NCBI GenBank assembly: GCA_905221605.1
Contig: CAJNDS010000223.1
Location: 124,001-188,000, forward strand
DNA: 64,000 bases
Reading direction: 5' to 3'
Source of the DNA: Symbiodinium natans
Taxonomy: Eukaryota > Sar > Dinophyceae > Suessiales > Symbiodiniaceae
The translations under genes were made by a program, and so were the position numbers. Position 1 is the stretch's first letter. Every line of letters starts with the position of its first letter. The notes below the pieces were generated by a model. It ran no database searches. It was not told the DNA's origin and worked only from the letters and a program-made list of their open reading frames with translations. This document shows, in pieces, positions 19,774-28,432 of this stretch.

Positions 19774-22700
19774 TCAGGCCGATCCGCTTTCCCCAGCAGG
19801 GGGCCTGCGGATGCAGCCAAGCACATAACAGTTGGACTGGATTTCGGGACTTAAGGTTTCAAGCCTTTCCGATGCGACACCGTCGTCCATGTACCAGGCT
19901 TCTGTCCTGCCCGGTATCAAGCCAACGGTTCTGTAGTGTCCTGTGAGAGCTGATTCACCCAGATGCACAATGATAGAAATGAGGTCATAGGCAAGCCAAT
20001 CACACGCTATGCTGCTTACACTTCGGAAGATCGGCAGGTGGACACAGCGATTGTTGAATGTAAGAGGCACACGGGTCTTCCTCGTGACACCATTGGTCGT
20101 GGTATATCTAGGTAGAACAAGGAAAATGTGAGTCGGAGCTGTGCAAAGCGCATGCGGTTGGGCCTGCAGGTGCCAGCTAAGGATGAGGGTGTCCAGCTCC
20201 CCGTCTTGGATACCTCCAGGTGCTGCCAGAAGCAGCGATGGTGCAGCGGGCTCCCTGATTTCAGTAGTGCATCCCTCCTCAACCGCAACTCTCGCCTCCC
20301 AGTGAACGAGGCTATCAGTCCAAGCAAGCTTAGGGATGATGAACTGTATGAATTCACTCACATCATGCTGTCTGTTGGGCTGCGCCCAGCCTAGCATGTA
20401 CATGCGGAGAAACATGGCTGCATCCCAGTGCGTTTTGGCAAGTGCCTTCTGCCAAGCATCGGGTATGCGGCTCCCCGGCCTGAGCTGTGCTTGCCACAGG
20501 GTGGCAGTTATGACGGAGTTGATGTAGCAAGTGTTGCCACTATTTTTAAGCTTGAGGCGAGAGACACTCGGCACACCAGCAGGTGGCCGTACGCTTCCTG
20601 CAGCGCTCAGATGTTTTCCAGGGCCTTTTGCAGTGCCATTGCCAGTCCGTGGCGTTGCTGGTTTGGCGGCTGCAGTTGCGCCCCCACCACATTCCAAACC
20701 GCGCAGTTGGCCAACTGTCGCAGTTTCTGATGCAGGATGTCTGCTCTCGGGTCTCTCATGGCTACTTCGATGAGGAACACTGCTTTGTCGCCTTCCTGGG
20801 GCTCTTGCTTGGGACGCCTTTGGGCGCAGAACCTGGTGACCAGATCCGGAAGACACAGCTCGGCGACCTGGTTGATGAGCTCCGTCGCCTCTTCCACCTT
20901 CAGGCTCTTGGCCGTCGCCGACGGCTCCACCTTTTTGGTGGCCGAGTTCCACTCCTGATACACGAAGCGCTTCTGCTGGTCTAGCCACTGATGCTTCATC
21001 GCATTCTCCACGGCCGTGGGATCTCCCACCATCAGTTGTACTCTTGCCACGACCTCTTTCAGCAGGAGGCCCAGCGCAACGATTCTCATCGGGGGGACGT
21101 TCTCTCCTTTCTTCTGTTTTTGTTGCCATTCCTGCCCCGCCTTGAAAAGCAGCAGCAATATGGTTCCTGGGCCTTGTTGCTGGAGGTGGAAAGTGAAGGA
21201 TGTGTCCAGGCGTAGACGGTTCAGGGCGTCCTCCTGCTGCAGCGACAGATTTGCCAGGAGCGTCACCACCGAGTTCAGGTTCTCGTCTGCAATTTGTCGC
21301 CGGCCTCCCCGCTGTCCTCGCCGGGCCGCTTTGGGTCGCTTGTTCGGTGCGTTCTCGGTCTCCCGGTCCATTTCCCTCGGCTGCTTCGAGGTCTCTCTCA
21401 TGTTCGTCGCTAGCCCTGGTAGTAGGTTGCCGAAGACGCTCACCACTTCCGTCGTCATGTTCACAGTGTAGTCCTATCAGGGCACATTGGAAGATCACAT
21501 TGCATTGGAAGTAATGTCTGGAGGGGGAGGACCTGTCACACCACGGGCAGGTGCCATTTCGGAGGAGTCGGGGCTTGACCTGTGCACATCGCTCCTCAAG
21601 TTTGCCGTTGGCGGTGACTGCCCACACGTCCTTGTGGGCCCTAACTATGTGTCGCTTCAGAGCCGTGGGATCGGCGATCCATCGCTTGCAAACACAGCAA
21701 TGTTGCTTGAGGGACGACACAACATCGGCATCTAGCAGACTTTTCCAGCCTTGTTGCCGAGCAACATCAAGAACCGGCTTTTGGGCTATGGGAGGCGGCT
21801 CATTTGCAGTGGCCTCCTCTGGAGCTTTTGGATTGGTGCTAGTATCTGCTTCGGGGCCGACCGCGGCTCCCTGAGTACTGCATTCCGGATAAAGAACAGG
21901 GCAGTATCCTTTTTCAATATGTGCTTTAAGCCCAATCCATGCCCCGTATTTGAATTTACAGAAGGCACACTGGGGCAGACCTTTCAGTGCGTGGTTTGCC
22001 GGATCAAAACTGAGCAGTTCTGGCTTATCTTCTGGGTGCTTCCATGCCTTATGCTGTCGGAGGCTAGTGATAGTGCGAAATTGCTGACTGCAATGCGGAC
22101 AGGTATAAGGGTCTGACTCCTTATCTTCAGGAAGCTGCTCACCTGTATTCATCGAATGGAGTGAGTTGATAGCCAGCGCGAGCTGCGCCCGGACCTGTGG
22201 AAGGGCCCTAATGTCGCTGGGGCACTCTGCTGCAACTGTCTCAAGTGCGTCATGCATTCTCTGGCCTTGGTTAGCGAGCGCCTGCAGGGGGTCCTCAGCA
22301 TTGAGATGCTTCTGGATCTGTTCATTGGTCACTAGGGTAAGATGCGCCGGCTTTTTGGCAATAGCCCGCATCTGTCTGGCAGCCATTGCACGAAGATGCT
22401 TACGTCCTGTGGGTCTAACGCCCACCGCCAGTAGCCCGTGCGCTGCTGAGCTCCACACCCCGGCTCTCCAGATTTGGTACCTGGGACGGTTGTGCGTTAC
22501 GCGTCTGGAGTTGATGGCTTTACGAAGCTGGCTATATTGACCCCTCGCCTTACGCATACGTAGCTGAACAGTTTTCTCCTGGGCGTCTCTATAGGAAATG
22601 ACGGTACCTAGGTACTGATGTGTTTTCCTGAGAGGGATCAGAATCTGCTCGCCGTGTTGCATGAAGGCAAGGTGTGGGAGTTTGTCCTTGAAGACTTTAA

Positions 22701-25700
22701 GTTTCTGCAAAATCCTAATGGCATCTGCTCCCTTGGCGTGACACAGCACGACCGATTTGGTTGCGCTGAGAGTCATACCGTGGTCGTTAAAGGTTTGCAC
22801 GACTTTTTGGATGCCGCAAATGGCACCCTGAAGGTCTTCAGCGCTTTTTAACGTCCATGCGGCTAAGGCGTCGTCGGCGTAAAAAGTGAACAGCTGCGTT
22901 ACCCAGTCCCAGCCTAGGCGCTCCGCTAGTGTGTCAATGATAGCAATTGTGTGTGCCACAAACAAATACGGCGCGACCGTACAGCCTTGTTTGATGCCTC
23001 GTGTGGTCGTGACGTGGTCCTCATGAACGCCAACTGAGCAGTGATACCTTGCCTCAAAATGGAACTGCATAAGTAGTTGCACCAGCGTTTCGGAGACCCC
23101 TAGTCGTCTCAGGCTAGTGGCAAGGGCAGTGCGAGGTACATTGTCGAACGCCCCCTCAAGGTCAAGGGAGAAGCATATGCCTCCTGCGCATTTAACCTGG
23201 GTAGCTCCGGCATGAAGGTCATATATGCTTTGTTTGCTCAGGGTCGCATACGCACGTGCCTCTCTCAGGTGGTTATGCACTCTCAGTAAGGCGTCTAGAA
23301 CCCCTCTGCCGGCAGTATAAGCAAATTGCGGTCGAGTGACCAGCGCTTCCTCAAGAAGTGGTCGGATGTGTTCTCTCAGCAGGGTACATACCGATTTCGA
23401 GAGAGGGTGGGAGAGTCCTATGGGACGAAGCCCGGACGGGCGGCTGGGGTCTTTCTGTGGTTTAGGCAACCATACGAGGTATGTGTCTTTCCACACGTGT
23501 GGGATGACGCAGAGGGACTCCTCCCCCCAGGATCGCATCAGGATGGGTTCCAGCGTTTTGGCTACCTGGTCACGGCACAATCTCCAAACTGCTGCCGGGG
23601 CCGACAGCTTCGGCACCCCTTTGCGAAAAGGTAGTTTTCCTAGGGCCCAAACGAGGTCCTTGGCCTGAACAAGAATGGGTTCAGTGACTCGGTGATTGGG
23701 CAAATAGTCTTCTCCCTGACAAAACTTGTTTCTGCTGTGCTTAATTAGCTCAGCCAGTTGTTCTTTGGGAGTGAGGATTTCTCCCTTTTCGCTGCGGATG
23801 TGTGTGCGCGCGAAGGGTTTCCAGGGAGCTAATTTTCTAGCGCTCATCCACACTTTCCTTTGATCGCCCTTAGCGGCAGCTGCTTGTAGGTCCTCGGCGA
23901 CAGCCTGCAGCTTTTCACGTTTAATTTTCTTGGCAGTTTGTTTCATCGCTTTAGAGGCCACGCGAAACTCAGTGTACTTTTTCCATTTCCGGAGAGTTTC
24001 GATTAAGCTGTTCGCTTTGGTGGATTTCCATTCCCTGTACTTAGCCCACATCTCTTTCGCGGTGTGCTTAAACTGCGGATTTTGCGAAACGCGGTTGTCA
24101 ACTGCAGGTTCTGGAGGGTAGACGGTTTGCATGTGTTCTTTCATGATCTCATCCACCTGCCGCGTGAAGCTGTGAAGATGCAAGTCAGGGTCCAGCTTCT
24201 GAATATCCGCGTCGATGAGGTGCTTTAACTTCTTAGCCCGGTCATCTGCTTGTGCAATGGAGTCTTGGATGCATTGCCTCGACGCCATCGAAGGTTTGAC
24301 TGGGTTCGGGAGGCGACATGGCGCGACTCTACGGATGTGAGCCTGCACCGGGATGTGGTGATTGGCCTTCCATTTTCCGAGGGCGACTTGATGCATGGGT
24401 CTGCTGTGTCTAGCAGTGCGAGTTGCGTGCTGGACCCTACACGCAACGAAATCCAATTGTGTTTTGGTGCCTTGGTGCACGCACGTATGTGCCGGAGTGC
24501 AGTTCCACGTATTGAGGAGAGTGAGGCCGAAGTCCTGGAGTATTCCGAGAAAGTCATCTTCGTCAGGCGATCCTTCTACTTTGGCAACCACGGCACTACC
24601 TATCAATCCCCTCGAGGTTCTGATGGAGCAGTTGAAGTCTCCCGCAATAATCAAGTCGTTCCTTTGTGGACTCTTCATGATGCTAGACCGTATCGCATCC
24701 CAGATTGAGGCCCGAGCTTTCAGGTTCTCGGCTTTGTCAATGTTTGTCCTCCACACATGCTGGTAGACATTCAGAAGATCGGAGCCGTTCTGTTGGTGAT
24801 GTAGTCGAACCGAGAGTACTCTGCCTTGCCTAATAACCCTGTAGCTAACATTATCTTGCTTGCAGATATTCTGATGGATCAGAGTGGCAACTCCTGAGCA
24901 TTTGTCTTTGCCTGTAGCCCCTGAGGAGACGACGAACCAGGGGCCGGACGAGAAGGTGCGGCACCCCTCCTGTTTCCAGTGTGTTTCCTGCACGAACACA
25001 ATGTCAAAGTCATCTGGTTTCTCACTTAACCATGACATGAGTTCTTGCCAGGCCGCCTGCGACCCCCCGCTCATGTTCCAGGTGAGACATCTAAGGTGAG
25101 ATGCTTTGTTAGATTTGGGATGCTTTGTGGGTTTAGCCGGCCGGTCATTCGGCCCCAGCTGGTGTATGCCCCCTGTGGTTTTTGTCAGTGTTTCCCTAGT
25201 GTACCATGTGCCCTTATAGTGAGTGCCGCCTGTGGCATAGGCTCGTGCGCGAGCTCGTCGCAGCGATCTCTTGGCGATCCACCCGATGCTGTTGTGGTGA
25301 TTACGTATTGCCTGGCCAGTGTCTTCGCCCATTCTATTGGACTGTTGGGGCCGATGTTGTGTGGCTCCCACCACGGTACTGGAACCCGTGGTAACCCTCA
25401 CGTCTGCTCGACCCCCATTTGCTGTCACGAAGCTTCCACAAAGGATAAGGATCCACATCCAGAAGAGACTTCGAAAGCTTGGGGCCCAGCCGCTGGACTT
25501 GGGACCAGCGCGGCTCGGTGGTGTGCGTCTGGCGGGCTCACCCATCTGTGTTGTAAATAGGTTAGTAGTGCACGTGGCATGTGTGCTGAGGATGTAGGGT
25601 CTCCTTCTGTAGCAACCTCTGATTCTCCTGGTGCAGAGCCATTTAGTTAGTCTATCTCTTTGCAGCGAAAGAAGCCTGCCTGCATAACCTTTCCCACCGA

Positions 25701-27975
25701 CCAAAAACACTCCCAGCAGAAGGATGTGTCCCCATCTTAACCTAGCGTACTGACTCTCGGGACCTGGGACATCTCGTCGATCATAGTCCTGCAGCAGAGG
25801 CGAGGGGTTGGTGTGTATGCATTGGGTAGAGGAGACGGTGCAACGGAAATGATGATGCAAAACAACCCCCGTGTATGCTCTCTGAGCAGCAGTGCGGTCG
25901 TGGTCACGGTCATTGGGGGCCGAAGATCGGCTTCCCCTGGAGGACCGGAAAGAGTGAGACCGAACGATGGCTTGCATGACGAGGTCAGCAGCCGGTGGCC
26001 CCTCTGAGCCAAAAACTTCTTCTCCCGATGCCAGGATCCTGACGGCCTTTATACAATGCGGGGCCAGCTTGCCATCGGCACCCCGGGTTAAATAGTAGCC
26101 GTTCATTGAACGGAACCAGACGGCCCCCGATTCTTTCGGGGAGATTATGATTGCGATGTCACAATGCGCGGGGTAATTCCGATATTCACTTTTGTCTACT
26201 GACACGCAATGAATGTGTGTCCGGGACTGGGAGAGGCCTCCCGTGATAATGCCCTTCGCCAAGATCGAGCCGTAGAAGTCCCAGTTGGTTGCATGGAGGA
26301 CGTGCTCCGGCAACTCGGCATCCCCAAGGGGCCGCATGACCGCTTCATCACGTATTCCTTTCTTGGAGTGACCTTGAACCGCCCTGATGTAGAGATCGGC
26401 ACCTCGCCATTCGAGCGCGAAGCGTTGCTTGTCGTTCCAGTAGACCACCGAGCGGATGTAGTTGAGGGTTGCCCCCTTCTCCTTCATGATGGAGGTACGT
26501 AAAAGGTCTGACACCTTGGTCCACCCTGCCTCGTCGAACGTCAAGCCGAAGTCTTCAGAGTCGTGCCTCAGAACAACTGACAGTCTTTTGGAGAGAGACT
26601 GATCCAGTTTCCAGTAGAGCTTCGTCGGCTCCCCAAGGGGGGCCGAATCGCGTGCTGGCATGGGCAGAGAGGTGCCATCACTACTGGCGTAGGTCGTCTC
26701 CGTGTAGATGTTATATCTCTCGACCCTGCGCGGGGAGTGGGGGATGCTGCCAGATTGATTTGGTGGCGTTTGCCCCGTTGGGTAGTCAACCTCCATCTCC
26801 ACATAGGCATCAGACGAAGCCAGCTCGGCAGTCCTGGTTGCAGGAGCCGTGTTTCCCCTGTGCTTGGAGGTCCTGTCCGGCATGTCATCGTCTCTGCTGT
26901 CCTGGCTGGTTTGGTCCTGAATTGCCACACGGACAATTTGCTCATCATCCTTCAGCTGCTCGGTGGGGAAGTAGTAGTCGAATTTGATTGCCAGGTCTTG
27001 ATGACTATCGAACCAATGGATTTGTTCATGCAGCGACATGGGGACTCCCTCAAACAGTGCGATGACGCTGTGCAGCATGCCGGCGAACTGGGTGAGGATG
27101 GGCTCGAAGTCCGCATCTTTGGACAGGCTCCATAACCAGCATTCCACAGCTGTGCCGAAGGTGGAGTGGTTCGCGTAGTGGAGCTTGTCTCTGGAAATCA
27201 GGCACATGGCAAACGCAAGGTTCCAGTTGCCTGCGGCCGGGATGATCTTCAGGGACTCCGAGTGGTGGAAGTCGTCATGATGCTTGACGAAGTGCCCCAT
27301 TTCGAAGAAAGTTTTGAACATGAGGTCGACCTTCTTTTTGCGCAGGACATTGATGTCATCTTCGATGATGGCCAGCAGGTTCCACTTCTCACGCACGGCT
27401 CTCAAGGATTGTGGAGGCACACTGTCTCGGGCAGGGGGGACGAATTGCTTGAGGCCCTCGGAGACATGCTGGGCAGGGGCCGGGGGAACGGCTCCCTCAG
27501 TGGTAGGCCTCCTTTGCTCGCTCGAGCTGCTAGCCTGCTGTCTCTTCTTTGGCGATGCCGGTGGGTCTGGCGGTTTCTGCCGGAACCACCATTCTCCCTG
27601 CCACCAGATCTTGAGGTAGCCCTCTTCGTCTTCCGTCGCATGCACTTCGTGCCGGTCACTGGTGTCAAACTGGTAGTCCTCATCATCTTCGTCCTCCTCG
27701 TCGTAGTACCAGTCCTGATGTTGATCCCGGGGCCGAGCGTCGGCTCCCCGCGCATTCTGCCAGTGTGGCTGTCGGCTCTCGCGATCGGCCGCTTGTCGCC
27801 AAGGCTGCTGATTCATCTCCTGAGCACGGGGGGCCGCAGTGTCGGCTCTTTCCCTTTGATTGCCAGGGGCATTGCGGCGAGCACTGCGGGCAGCCAGTTC
27901 ATTGCGGGTGCGCCTCCTAGTGCCGTCGGGCCTGACCCGAGCTCGGGGATATCGATGCCACTTTTGATCTGACAT
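19774..27975 (-). CDS. LINE polyprotein frame: gag-like, Tpt1, EN, RT, zinc fingers, USP
   Basis: 2,733 codons from the ATG at 27975 (the frame is open to 29106, but the extra 377 codons look non-coding). Residues 1-100 are Arg-rich, 90-120 are acidic and Tyr-rich (EEDEDDEDYQF), and 190-340 are a globular gag-like region. About 459-638 is a Tpt1/KptA domain; 811-850 holds a hydrophobic segment; 959-1213 is the APE endonuclease; 1498-1793 the RT; 1959-2158 holds four Cys/His fingers; and 2473-2725 is a C19 protease. Residues 2173-2458 are Gly/Arg/Pro-rich and look like a shadow of the ORF in another frame at 20607-21458, so the protease may not be translated as one chain with the RT. Internal starts or processing are plausible. 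The frame has no internal stop or visible inactivating change. Confidence 0.75.
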   Translation of the reverse strand: MSDQKWHRYPRARVRPDGTRRRTRNELAARSARRNAPGNQRERADTAAPRAQEMNQQPWRQAADRESRQPHWQNARGADARPRDQHQDWYYDEEDEDDEDYQFDTSDRHEVHATEDEEGYLKIWWQGEWWFRQKPPDPPASPKKRQQASSSSEQRRPTTEGAVPPAPAQHVSEGLKQFVPPARDSVPPQSLRAVREKWNLLAIIEDDINVLRKKKVDLMFKTFFEMGHFVKHHDDFHHSESLKIIPAAGNWNLAFAMCLISRDKLHYANHSTFGTAVECWLWSLSKDADFEPILTQFAGMLHSVIALFEGVPMSLHEQIHWFDSHQDLAIKFDYYFPTEQLKDDEQIVRVAIQDQTSQDSRDDDMPDRTSKHRGNTAPATRTAELASSDAYVEMEVDYPTGQTPPNQSGSIPHSPRRVERYNIYTETTYASSDGTSLPMPARDSAPLGEPTKLYWKLDQSLSKRLSVVLRHDSEDFGLTFDEAGWTKVSDLLRTSIMKEKGATLNYIRSVVYWNDKQRFALEWRGADLYIRAVQGHSKKGIRDEAVMRPLGDAELPEHVLHATNWDFYGSILAKGIITGGLSQSRTHIHCVSVDKSEYRNYPAHCDIAIIISPKESGAVWFRSMNGYYLTRGADGKLAPHCIKAVRILASGEEVFGSEGPPAADLVMQAIVRSHSFRSSRGSRSSAPNDRDHDRTAAQRAYTGVVLHHHFRCTVSSTQCIHTNPSPLLQDYDRRDVPGPESQYARLRWGHILLLGVFLVGGKGYAGRLLSLQRDRLTKWLCTRRIRGCYRRRPYILSTHATCTTNLFTTQMGEPARRTPPSRAGPKSSGWAPSFRSLFWMWILILCGSFVTANGGRADVRVTTGSSTVVGATQHRPQQSNRMGEDTGQAIRNHHNSIGWIAKRSLRRARARAYATGGTHYKGTWYTRETLTKTTGGIHQLGPNDRPAKPTKHPKSNKASHLRCLTWNMSGGSQAAWQELMSWLSEKPDDFDIVFVQETHWKQEGCRTFSSGPWFVVSSGATGKDKCSGVATLIHQNICKQDNVSYRVIRQGRVLSVRLHHQQNGSDLLNVYQHVWRTNIDKAENLKARASIWDAIRSSIMKSPQRNDLIIAGDFNCSIRTSRGLIGSAVVAKVEGSPDEDDFLGILQDFGLTLLNTWNCTPAHTCVHQGTKTQLDFVACRVQHATRTARHSRPMHQVALGKWKANHHIPVQAHIRRVAPCRLPNPVKPSMASRQCIQDSIAQADDRAKKLKHLIDADIQKLDPDLHLHSFTRQVDEIMKEHMQTVYPPEPAVDNRVSQNPQFKHTAKEMWAKYREWKSTKANSLIETLRKWKKYTEFRVASKAMKQTAKKIKREKLQAVAEDLQAAAAKGDQRKVWMSARKLAPWKPFARTHIRSEKGEILTPKEQLAELIKHSRNKFCQGEDYLPNHRVTEPILVQAKDLVWALGKLPFRKGVPKLSAPAAVWRLCRDQVAKTLEPILMRSWGEESLCVIPHVWKDTYLVWLPKPQKDPSRPSGLRPIGLSHPLSKSVCTLLREHIRPLLEEALVTRPQFAYTAGRGVLDALLRVHNHLREARAYATLSKQSIYDLHAGATQVKCAGGICFSLDLEGAFDNVPRTALATSLRRLGVSETLVQLLMQFHFEARYHCSVGVHEDHVTTTRGIKQGCTVAPYLFVAHTIAIIDTLAERLGWDWVTQLFTFYADDALAAWTLKSAEDLQGAICGIQKVVQTFNDHGMTLSATKSVVLCHAKGADAIRILQKLKVFKDKLPHLAFMQHGEQILIPLRKTHQYLGTVISYRDAQEKTVQLRMRKARGQYSQLRKAINSRRVTHNRPRYQIWRAGVWSSAAHGLLAVGVRPTGRKHLRAMAARQMRAIAKKPAHLTLVTNEQIQKHLNAEDPLQALANQGQRMHDALETVAAECPSDIRALPQVRAQLALAINSLHSMNTGEQLPEDKESDPYTCPHCSQQFRTITSLRQHKAWKHPEDKPELLSFDPANHALKGLPQCAFCKFKYGAWIGLKAHIEKGYCPVLYPECSTQGAAVGPEADTSTNPKAPEEATANEPPPIAQKPVLDVARQQGWKSLLDADVVSSLKQHCCVCKRWIADPTALKRHIVRAHKDVWAVTANGKLEERCAQVKPRLLRNGTCPWCDRSSPSRHYFQCNVIFQCALIGLHCEHDDGSGERLRQPTTRASDEHERDLEAAEGNGPGDRERTEQATQSGPARTAGRPATNCRREPELGGDAPGKSVAAAGGRPEPSTPGHILHFPPPATRPRNHIAAAFQGGAGMATKTEERRERPPDENRCAGPPAERGRGKSTTDGGRSHGRGECDEASVARPAEALRVSGVELGHQKGGAVGDGQEPEGGRGDGAHQPGRRAVSSGSGHQVLRPKASQARAPGRRQSSVPHRSSHERPESRHPASETATVGQLRGLECGGGATAAAKPATPRTGNGTAKGPGKHLSAAGSVRPPAGVPSVSRLKLKNSGNTCYINSVITATLWQAQLRPGSRIPDAWQKALAKTHWDAAMFLRMYMLGWAQPNRQHDVSEFIQFIIPKLAWTDSLVHWEARVAVEEGCTTEIREPAAPSLLLAAPGGIQDGELDTLILSWHLQAQPHALCTAPTHIFLVLPRYTTTNGVTRKTRVPLTFNNRCVHLPIFRSVSSIACDWLAYDLISIIVHLGESALTGHYRTVGLIPGRTEAWYMDDGVASERLETLSPEIQSNCYVLGCIRRPPAGESGSA
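19803..20570 (-). other. Ubiquitin-specific protease (C19) domain in the LINE
   Basis: Residues about 2470-2725 of the polyprotein frame. The Cys box KNSGNTCYINSVITA carries nucleophile Cys2483, RQHDVSEFIQFI matches the QQD.sEF helix, ILSWHLQAQPHAL and THIFLVLPRY resemble the fingers-to-palm strands, and the His box TGHYRTVGLIPG (His2680) is followed by AWYMDDGVA with Asp2697/2698. All three catalytic positions are therefore present. The domain is at the short end for the family (about 250 residues). USPs cleave ubiquitin from proteins. In a retroelement it might protect element proteins from degradation; that role is inference. Only about 10 residues follow the domain before the stop at 19774. 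Confidence 0.85.
20607..21458 (-). CDS. Overlapping ORF of the LINE, unknown helical protein
   Basis: 283 codons from ATG 21458 to TGA 20607-20609, in a different frame from the polyprotein. The composition is clearly protein-like: a basic stretch (NKRPKAARRGQRGGRR), then leucine-rich helices (SVVTLLANLSLQQEDALNRL, ALGLLLKEVVARVQLM), whereas the polyprotein frame over the same bases is low-complexity Gly/Arg/Pro. Two in-frame stops (TGATAG) lie 12 nt upstream of a preceding in-frame GTG, so the start is well bounded. I do not recognise a family. Its end lies about 75 bp before the Cys box of the protease in the -1 frame. It could be a separate product, or be joined to the protease by frameshift or splicing. 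Confidence 0.72.
   Translation of the reverse strand: MTTEVVSVFGNLLPGLATNMRETSKQPREMDRETENAPNKRPKAARRGQRGGRRQIADENLNSVVTLLANLSLQQEDALNRLRLDTSFTFHLQQQGPGTILLLLFKAGQEWQQKQKKGENVPPMRIVALGLLLKEVVARVQLMVGDPTAVENAMKHQWLDQQKRFVYQEWNSATKKVEPSATAKSLKVEEATELINQVAELCLPDLVTRFCAQRRPKQEPQEGDKAVFLIEVAMRDPRADILHQKLRQLANCAVWNVVGAQLQPPNQQRHGLAMALQKALENI
21502..22102 (-). other. Four Cys/His zinc fingers after the RT
   Basis: C2H2 finger at C1959/C1962/H1975/H1980, a CCHC-type at C2003/C2006/H2019/C2025, C2H2 at C2093/C2096/H2109/H2114, and CPWC...H...C at 2143/2146/2154/2158. Such C-terminal fingers are common in LINEs and probably bind nucleic acid. The last finger ends about 45 bp before the start of the overlapping ORF at 21458. 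Confidence 0.8.
22597..23484 (-). other. LINE reverse transcriptase domain
   Basis: Residues about 1498-1793. Visible: VWLPKPQKDPSRPSGLRPIGL (motifs 1-2), CFSLDLEGAFDNV (motif A, Asp1605), RGIKQGCTVAPYLF (motif B), FYADDALAAW (motif C with Asp1701/Asp1702), LSATKS (motif D) and QYLGTVIS (motif E). The catalytic triad is intact. A basic thumb/connection region and Cys/His fingers follow. Confidence 0.95.
24337..25101 (-). other. APE-type endonuclease domain of the LINE
   Basis: Residues about 959-1213. Motifs in order: LTWNMSGG (Asn967), VFVQETHW (Glu997), LNVYQH, LIIAGDFNC (Asp1113, Asn1115), TQLDFVAC (Asp1175) and the terminal NHHIPV with His1207 (the usual SDH has become NHH). This is the exonuclease-endonuclease-phosphatase fold that nicks target DNA to prime reverse transcription. 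The Asp-to-His change next to the catalytic His is unusual and could reduce activity. Confidence 0.9.
26062..26601 (-). other. Tpt1/KptA RNA 2'-phosphotransferase-like domain
   Basis: Residues about 459-638 of the polyprotein (numbered from ATG 27975). The block LSKRLSVVLRHDSEDFGL gives the family's LS..L..vLRH start with Arg470-His471. It is followed by the GWTKVSDLL helix, the strand YIRAVQGHS (Arg531; the family has IRA.QGHS), LHATNW (compare LHGT), GLSQSRTHIHCVS (Arg585, His587/His589; compare R.HIH) and FRSMNGYYLTRG. All major family motifs are present in order, at normal length (about 180 residues). The family removes an internal RNA 2'-phosphate using NAD+, classically at tRNA splice junctions, and some members ADP-ribosylate nucleic acid ends. 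In a retroelement the substrate is unknown. Confidence 0.85.
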
Positions 27976-28432
27976 GCTATCGGCAAAGATACCACACATG
28001 TATATGCTGATGCAATCAGGCGTGGCGTGCATCATGTTCCTGCAGCCCGGCAACCACTCTGCAACACGGATCTCCATTCTCGCACTTAGAAACCCCGAGG
28101 TCCTCCCACAGGTGCTTTGTGTAGGGCCGAATACGGCACCCGCAGCTCTTCGGTTTGGAGTGACCTGGGTATATATTCCGGGTTTGGGGCGGGTATGACA
28201 TCTGCGAGTGTCAGGCAATGGGAGTACAGTCGGGTGCAGGGCTATGCATCTTGCTACACCGAGTTTCCCACTTCGGGTACACTGCACCTGGGATGCGAGC
28301 ATGTTGAGGATTTGATTGGGTATCAGGGTTGGCGTTCCGTGCCGAGCATAGCTAACTGCGACAGGGCACATATGCCACATGTGTCTACGGTGAGGCCCTC
28401 GAAGAGTCAAGGAAGGCCTTCGGTAGGTGCCT

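Noticed and set aside
20598-20625. Canonical -1 frameshift slippery heptamer before the overlapping ORF's stop
   Set aside because: GGAAAAC does not fit X XXY YYZ in the ORF frame (the P-site codon would mispair), so I keep frameshifting only as a possibility.
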